A stretch of DNA of 64,000 nucleotides from Opitutia bacterium (lineage in GTDB: Bacteria > Verrucomicrobiota > Verrucomicrobiae > Opitutales > UBA953), in assembly GCA_004558035.1 (NCBI GenBank), contig SFEJ01000014.1, positions 27,686 through 91,685 on the forward strand. The letters run 5' to 3'. Positions 59,663 to 64,000 of the stretch are shown here, piece after piece (position 1 is the stretch's first letter; each line of letters opens with the position of its first letter). The position numbers and the translations under genes are program-made. Below the pieces are notes generated by a model. That model had not been told where the DNA came from, searched no databases, and saw only the letters and a program-made list of their open reading frames with translations.

Positions 59663-60217
59663 ATGTTCCTCGAAAACAAAAAGATCGCCCTCGCCGTCAC
59701 CGGCTCCATCGCCGCCTACAAAGCCGCAGACATCGCCTCGCTGCTCGTGAAGGAAGGCGCGGAAGTCCAGGTGCTGATGACGCGCGAGGCCGCGGAGTTC
59801 ATCACGCCGCTCACGCTCAAGACGCTTTCCCGCCGCCCCGTCCTTTGCGACCTCTGGGCGGACAAGCTGGGTCGCGGCGACTGGGAGCCCGAGCACATCG
59901 CCGTCGCGGACTGGGCGGACGTCCTGCTCGTCGCGCCCGCCACGGCGCACGTCATCGCCTGTTTCGCCGCGGGGCTCGCGCCCGACGTCGTCACCTGCGC
60001 CTACCTCGCGACGCGCGCGCCCGTCGTCGTCGCTCCCGCGATGAACGGCAAGATGCTCGACCACCCGGCGACGCAGCGGAATCTCGACGTGCTGCGTTCC
60101 CGCGGCAATCTCATCGTCGAGCCCGCGACGGGAACGCTCGCCTGCGGCTACGCGGGCAAGGGCAAGCTCGCTTCGCCGGCGGAAATCGTCGAGCACGTCG
60201 CCAACCTTTTTCTGTGA
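59663..60217 (+). CDS. coaC: Phosphopantothenoylcysteine decarboxylase, free-standing
   Basis: This 184-residue flavoprotein corresponds to the CoaC half of the usual bifunctional CoaBC. It has the FMN-binding VTGSIAAYKAADIAS, the catalytic His region (EPEHIAVADWADVLLVAP), PAMNGKMLDHPAT with the active Asn, and TGTLACGYAGKGK with the Cys of the substrate flap. It would decarboxylate phosphopantothenoylcysteine in CoA synthesis. No CoaB half follows. Instead the HemY-type gene starts 2 bp later, so the synthetase must be elsewhere. Confidence 0.88.
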   Translation: MFLENKKIALAVTGSIAAYKAADIASLLVKEGAEVQVLMTREAAEFITPLTLKTLSRRPVLCDLWADKLGRGDWEPEHIAVADWADVLLVAPATAHVIACFAAGLAPDVVTCAYLATRAPVVVAPAMNGKMLDHPATQRNLDVLRSRGNLIVEPATGTLACGYAGKGKLASPAEIVEHVANLFL

Positions 60218-60219
60218 AG

Positions 60220-61611
60220 ATGGACGCGGCGGGAACGAAAAAAATCCTCGTGCTCGGCGGCGGCATCGCGGGGCTCGCGGCGGCGAACGCGCTTCGGCTG
60301 CGCGGCGCGGAGATCACCCTGCTCGAACGCGCGCCGCGCGTCGGCGGGAACGTGCGCACGATCGCGCGCGACGGCTTTCTCGCGGAAGCCGGCCCGAACA
60401 GCTTCATCGCCGAGGAAAAGGAGCTCTTCGATTTTCTGCGCGCGACCGGCGTGCTCGACGCCGCGATCGACGTCGCGCCCGCCGCGAAAAAACGCTTCAT
60501 CGTGCGCGGCGGCAGACCGCTCGCCGTGCCCTCTTCGCCGCTCGCCGCCGTGACGACGCCGCTGTTTTCCCTGCGCGGAAAACTCCGGTTGCTCGGCGAC
60601 CTTTTCGTGCCGCGCGGCGACGCCGAGGGCGAGGAGACCGTCGCCCATTTCGTGCGCCGCCGCATCGGGCGCGAGATGTATGACTACGCGCTGAACCCGC
60701 TCGTCGCCGGCATTTTCGCGGGCGATCCGGAAAAGCTCGCCGTGCGCCACGCGTTCCCGAAAGTCTGGAATCTCGACCAGAAATACGGCTCGCTCATCCG
60801 CGGCACGATTCCCAACGCGAAGGCGAAAAAAGCCTCCGGCCTTTACGAAAAAAAACGCACGCTTTCGTTCCCGCGCGGCATGGAGACGCTGCCGAAGATT
60901 CTCGCGAAGAACCTCGGCCGCGCCGTGCGCGTGAACGCCACGCTCACCGAACTCGCGCCCGAAGGCGGACGCTGGCGCGCGCGCTGGTTCACCTGCGGCG
61001 CCGTCTGCGATTTCTTCGAGCAGGACGACCTTTTCGACGCCGTCGTCGCCGCCGTGCCGCCGCGGGAATGGCGCCAAATCTTCGCCGGCGTTCCCGCGCT
61101 CGCCGAACCGCTCGCGCGCGCGGCCGAGACGCTCGCCTATCCGCCGGTGACGACGCTCACGCTCGGCTTCCGCCGCGGAGACGTCGCGCACCCGCTCGAC
61201 GGCTTCGGCGCGCTCGTTCCCGAAGTCGAGCGGAGAAAAATTCTCGGCTCGCTGTGGACGTCGTCGCTGTTCCCGAACCGCGCGCCCGAAGGCCGCGTCA
61301 CGCTGACGACCTACGTCGGCGGATCGCGCCAGCCGGAGCTCGCGCGGCTTCCCGCCGACGCCCAGCTCGCGCTCGCGCGGGAAGAGCTTTCCGCCCTGCT
61401 CGGCGCGCGCGGCGATCCCGAGTTCATCGAGCTCTGCGCGCACGACGCCGCGATTCCGCAATACGACGTCGGCTACGGCGCGTTTCTCAAGGAAATCGAG
61501 GCGGCGGAAAAGGCGTTCCCGAACCTGCGTTTCTGCGGCAACTACCGCGGCGGCATCGCCGTCGGCGCCACGCTCCTCAACGCCGTCCGCTGCACCCGCG
61601 CCCTTCGCTGA
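60220..61611 (+). CDS. hemY: Protoporphyrinogen/coproporphyrinogen oxidase (HemY type)
   Basis: This 463-residue FAD enzyme has LGGGIAGLAAANALRLRG at the N-terminus, then the LERAPRVGGNVRT element, AGPNSFIAEEKEL and YALNPLVAGIFAGDP, and a C-terminal FCGNYRGGIAVGATLLN FAD motif. It should oxidise the last porphyrinogen steps of haem synthesis. A GTG two codons upstream overlaps the coaC stop, so coupled translation is possible. No other haem genes are in this window. Confidence 0.88.
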   Translation: MDAAGTKKILVLGGGIAGLAAANALRLRGAEITLLERAPRVGGNVRTIARDGFLAEAGPNSFIAEEKELFDFLRATGVLDAAIDVAPAAKKRFIVRGGRPLAVPSSPLAAVTTPLFSLRGKLRLLGDLFVPRGDAEGEETVAHFVRRRIGREMYDYALNPLVAGIFAGDPEKLAVRHAFPKVWNLDQKYGSLIRGTIPNAKAKKASGLYEKKRTLSFPRGMETLPKILAKNLGRAVRVNATLTELAPEGGRWRARWFTCGAVCDFFEQDDLFDAVVAAVPPREWRQIFAGVPALAEPLARAAETLAYPPVTTLTLGFRRGDVAHPLDGFGALVPEVERRKILGSLWTSSLFPNRAPEGRVTLTTYVGGSRQPELARLPADAQLALAREELSALLGARGDPEFIELCAHDAAIPQYDVGYGAFLKEIEAAEKAFPNLRFCGNYRGGIAVGATLLNAVRCTRALR

Positions 61612-61672
61612 CTCTCACGCGAGCGCGGCGCGGGAGCTGCGGACAGCGCGGATTGCGGATTCTTCGGGCAAA

Positions 61673-61810
61673 CGCCCCGAAGGGGCGGAACAAACGTAAC
61701 CCCATGCGCGGCGCGAAGCGCGCGCTTGGGGAAGGCTCCGCGCATCGAGCGCGCCTGAAAGGCGCAACTGCCCGAAGCGCACGACGTCTCGCGGCGCTCG
61801 CGGGAACGCC
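61673..61810 (+). repeat. Dispersed intergenic repeat, copy A (~135 bp)
   Basis: The unit begins with GCCCCGAAGGGGC, contains CCCCATGCGCGGCGCGAAGC and GCGCCTGAAAGGCGC and ends near the host word. It is almost identical to copy B at 62991-63127. It is built of several small palindromes and lies just downstream of the PEP-CTERM gene. Confidence 0.8.
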
Positions 61811-61834
61811 TTCGCCCCCGGAGTCCCGGAAAAA

Positions 61835-62659
61835 TCAGCGGGAACGACGACGGCGTCGGAACGCGCAGAGCGCGAGCGCGAAAGCGCCCGCCAGCAGCCC
61901 GAACGACGACGGCTCCGGAATCTGCGAAATCAGCACCTTGCCGAAATCCGCGCTCGCCGTGTCCAGGACCAGGTTCGCTTCGTAATCGGAGAGCACGACG
62001 CCGCCCACCGCGATGTCGATCCCCGCGAAATTCCCGTAGTACCCCCCCTTGAGGCTTATCGTTCCCGAAATCAGATTGAGCGAATCCGTGCTTTTCAGCG
62101 CTTCTTCGGTCACGAAGTTGAGCGTCAGCGTTGTCCTGGGATTCATGCCCAAATACCCGTCCCCGGAAATCAGCGCGACGTCGCTCGCCGCGTCCTCCGC
62201 CGAAATGTCCCAGCGCTCTCCGTGCAGGTAGAGAGCGTTAAGCGTTCCGTTGACGGAAAACCGCGTTCCCGCTCCGATGCTTCCGTAGATGTTGTGTAAT
62301 TGCCATTCCTCCGAGCCGGAAGAAATGGAAATGTTCCCGCATAGCGTCGAACCTGAAAACGATGTGAAGTTCGCTCTGGCGCCGTCTTCGGCGGAGCTCA
62401 GCGTCAGCCCGTCGATGGTGCCGTAGTTATAGATTTCCGCCGCCACCGCGTACGAAAAATCGTGTTCAGGGTCATACACGTAGTTCGGGTACACACTGAT
62501 TTCGACTTGGGAAACCTTTCCCTCGTTTGACCAAGAAGAGTCAAACGAAGTATTCTGCGTGGCGCCGCTTTCATCGATGTAGCTTACGCTCGACGAGGTC
62601 GCGAACGCGGGAACGCCCGCCGCCGCGCAAAAAAGAACAAGAGAGATTTTGGATTTCAT
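61835..62659 (-). CDS. PEP-CTERM sorting domain protein
   Basis: This 274-residue exported protein has a signal peptide (MKSKISLVLFCAAAGVPAFA), a beta-rich, Ser/Thr/Gly-rich body and a C-terminal sorting signal: PEPSSFGLLAGAFALAL followed by an Arg cluster. In the exosortase system the PEP motif is processed by a membrane exosortase, and the protein goes to the surface or matrix. No exosortase is in the window. The body has no recognised domain. The gene is flanked by direct copies of a host repeat. Confidence 0.85.
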   Translation of the reverse strand: MKSKISLVLFCAAAGVPAFATSSSVSYIDESGATQNTSFDSSWSNEGKVSQVEISVYPNYVYDPEHDFSYAVAAEIYNYGTIDGLTLSSAEDGARANFTSFSGSTLCGNISISSGSEEWQLHNIYGSIGAGTRFSVNGTLNALYLHGERWDISAEDAASDVALISGDGYLGMNPRTTLTLNFVTEEALKSTDSLNLISGTISLKGGYYGNFAGIDIAVGGVVLSDYEANLVLDTASADFGKVLISQIPEPSSFGLLAGAFALALCAFRRRRRSR

Positions 62660-62937
62660 GGAATGATTCTGACAAGGAGTTTTGTTGAACTTCCCCGAAA
62701 CGGAGCGCTTGCGGGAACACCGCATTCCCGCGACAAAACCGCCTCGTTTTCGAGTCCGTCCGATTCTGCAAAAAAAAACGGTTTTCAACACCAAAGCGAA
62801 AAACGAGCGTTTCGCGCCCGCCGACGCCGCCGAATCCGGGCGCCCGAAGCGAGTTATTCTCAAAAGGCGCGTTTTGGGGGCGAAGACGTCCACGTCTTCG
62901 GCGTGAAGCGCGCGGGGAACGTCGCGCGGGAACAAAA

Positions 62938-63127
62938 GGAGGGTAAGCGTCCCGCTTGCCCTCGAAATCCGCAGGCGGAAACTTCAGATTCGCCCCGAAG
63001 GGGCAGAACAAACTTAACCCCATGCGCGGCGCGAAGCGCGCGCTTGGGGGACGCTCCGCGCATCGAGCGCGCCTGAAAGGCGCAACCGCCCGAAGCGCGC
63101 GACGTCCCGCGGCACGGCGTTCCCGCG
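62938..63127 (+). repeat. Unoccupied att-like repeat plus dispersed repeat copy B
   Basis: 62938-62950 is an exact GGAGGGTAAGCGT followed by CCCGCTTGCCC and CGAAATCCG, as to the right of attR. From 62991 on follows copy B of the GCCCCGAAGGGGC repeat. The two units touch and may be one composite element. Confidence 0.8.
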
Positions 63128-63132
63128 GAGGA

Positions 63133-63212
63133 GTTGCGCCTTTCAGGCGCGTGTCTTTTTTGAGGCGCGACCCCAAGCGGCGTTCCGCCGCATGGGGTTA
63201 TTTTTGTTCCGC
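63133..63212 (-). repeat. Inverted partial copy of the dispersed repeat
   Basis: GTTGCGCCTTTCAGGCGCG and CCGCATGGGGTTA, with TTGTTCC, are the reverse complements of segments in copies A and B. With copy B this makes a large inverted repeat. Confidence 0.7.
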
Positions 63213-63281
63213 ATTTCATGCGGATTCGCCCGCGGGAACGCGAAGGAAAAGCGCAACGTCAAAGAAAGTTTTTTTTCGGGG

Positions 63282-63365
63282 AAGCGACTTTCCAGTCGCT
63301 TGTTGGAGTCTTTTCAAAGGAAAATTCCTTTTTAAGGATTCCGAAAAGCGACAAGAATGTCGCTT
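63282..63365. other. Small hairpins after the autotransporter gene
   Basis: AAGCGAC-TTTCCA-GTCGCTT (63282-63301), AAAGGAA/TTCCTTT (about 63316) and AAGCGAC-AAGAAT-GTCGCTT (63346-63365). The last is followed on the minus strand by TTTTC and may terminate the leftward gene. The GCGAC-GTCGC design also occurs at the phage fibre start. Confidence 0.5.
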
Positions 63366-63392
63366 CTCCAAAAGCGCGCGAACGCGCGCGCC

Positions 63393-64000
63393 TCACCATG
63401 CGAAGCGCACGCCGACGTTCGCGTTCAGGTTCGTCTCGTCTTCGCGAAGTTCCGTCGAGACGCCGCCGAAGAGAGACGTGTTCCCGCTCAGCGGGAGCGA
63501 CGCCGTCACGCCCAGCTGAAGCGCATAGCGCGAAGGATCGTCGTAGCGCGCCGTGAAGCCCGCGCCCGTGTCCGCGAACGACGCGTCCACGCCGCAGCTG
63601 CGCTCGCCAAACTCCGCCGTGAACAGCGCGTACGCGCCCGCGCGAGCCTTCGCCGCGTCCGAGAACGGATTCGCGAACTCGAAGTCCGCGCGCCCGCCCA
63701 CGCCCGCGAGCCACGTGAGCGCGTCCTGGTCGTCGCAGCGCAGCGCCGCGTCCGCGCCGCTTTCCGTCCAGCCCTCGATCGTGTTCCACGCCGCGCTCAG
63801 GCTCGCCACCGGCGAAAGCTTCGCCCAGTCCGCGACCGCGAACGCGTACGACGCCTCGTAGCTCAGCGCCGCCGTGAACCCGAGCGTGTCCCCGCGCGTC
63901 CGCCCCGCGTAGCCCGGGAACGCGACCGTCCGCCGCGTCTCGTAATCGTGCCGGGCGAACGAAAGCGCCGCCGTCTGCGTGAACGCGTCCTGCGTCCGCC
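63393..64000 (-). CDS. Autotransporter beta-barrel domain (partial, C-terminus)
   Basis: The frame is open from the stop at 63393 to the window edge, giving the last ~200 residues. Alternating hydrophobic and polar strands (GFTAALSYEASYAFAVADW, DEDETNLNANVGVRFAW-like ending) and a terminal aromatic residue (VRFAW) are typical for the translocator barrel of type V autotransporters. The passenger domain lies beyond the window. It should sit in the outer membrane, which shows the host is a diderm. Confidence 0.75.
   Translation of the reverse strand, partial: RTQDAFTQTAALSFARHDYETRRTVAFPGYAGRTRGDTLGFTAALSYEASYAFAVADWAKLSPVASLSAAWNTIEGWTESGADAALRCDDQDALTWLAGVGGRADFEFANPFSDAAKARAGAYALFTAEFGERSCGVDASFADTGAGFTARYDDPSRYALQLGVTASLPLSGNTSLFGGVSTELREDETNLNANVGVRFAW

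Overview
The window is a high-GC bacterial chromosome carrying one complete-looking temperate podovirus-type prophage (about 552-48155, roughly 47.6 kb) between ordinary host genes. The host flank encodes a PEP-CTERM-tagged surface protein, the C-terminal beta-barrel of an autotransporter, GTP-dependent PEP carboxykinase, a free-standing CoaC-type flavoprotein and an RF2 gene without the usual recoding site. Together with many dispersed intergenic repeats this suggests a member of the PVC group, most likely a (gut) Verrucomicrobiota/Opitutae-like or Lentisphaera-like bacterium. The assignment is inference from gene content only.

PROPHAGE. Left end: a 13-bp core GGAGGGTAAGCGT (552-564) and a tyrosine integrase (+). 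The same 13 bp recur at 48143-48155. The core is the first part of a host dispersed repeat that is present again, unoccupied, at 62938. The late module runs leftward on the minus strand from 33281 to 1825: terminase small and large subunits, small proteins, two glycine-zipper paralogues, a T7 gp8-like portal, a 16-residue Lys/Cys micropeptide, holin and coiled-coil membrane proteins, scaffold, tail fibre, a BACON-like protein, major capsid protein with a C-terminal Ig/BACON-like domain, nozzle (gp12-like), a tandem-duplicated gp11-like adaptor, a gp14-like internal protein, a virion protein ending in a nuclease-like domain, and a giant polyvalent protein (about 3640 aa) split by one frameshift at about 7000. 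A secreted thermonuclease lies on the opposite strand inside this module (21576-22046), like a moron.

From 33281 to 34972 there is a control region without convincing genes: a set of AGTTGACT iterons in two opposing blocks around an AT-rich core (candidate replication origin), TTGCGCAA palindromes and a sigma70-like promoter. Rightward (+) early genes follow: an amidoligase plus class II glutamine amidotransferase pair, two acidic-tailed paralogues, small HTH and ribbon-helix-helix regulators embedded among four GGTGGAWTCCACC palindromes, an OB-fold-like ssDNA-binding candidate, RusA-like resolvase, Dam-like methylase, PIF1-like helicase and a D5-type primase-helicase. No CI-type repressor, DNA polymerase or endolysin is recognisable.

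HOST RIGHT FLANK (48156-64000): rimO, a DUF4010/MgtC-like membrane protein, pckG, comM, prfB, nadB, argF, pdxH, coaC, a HemY-type oxidase, the PEP-CTERM protein flanked by direct copies of a ~135-bp repeat, and the autotransporter barrel at the window edge. The 8-mer GTTCCCGC/GCGGGAAC is very dense in host DNA (about 44 by hand count in 16.4 kb) and about ten times rarer in the prophage.
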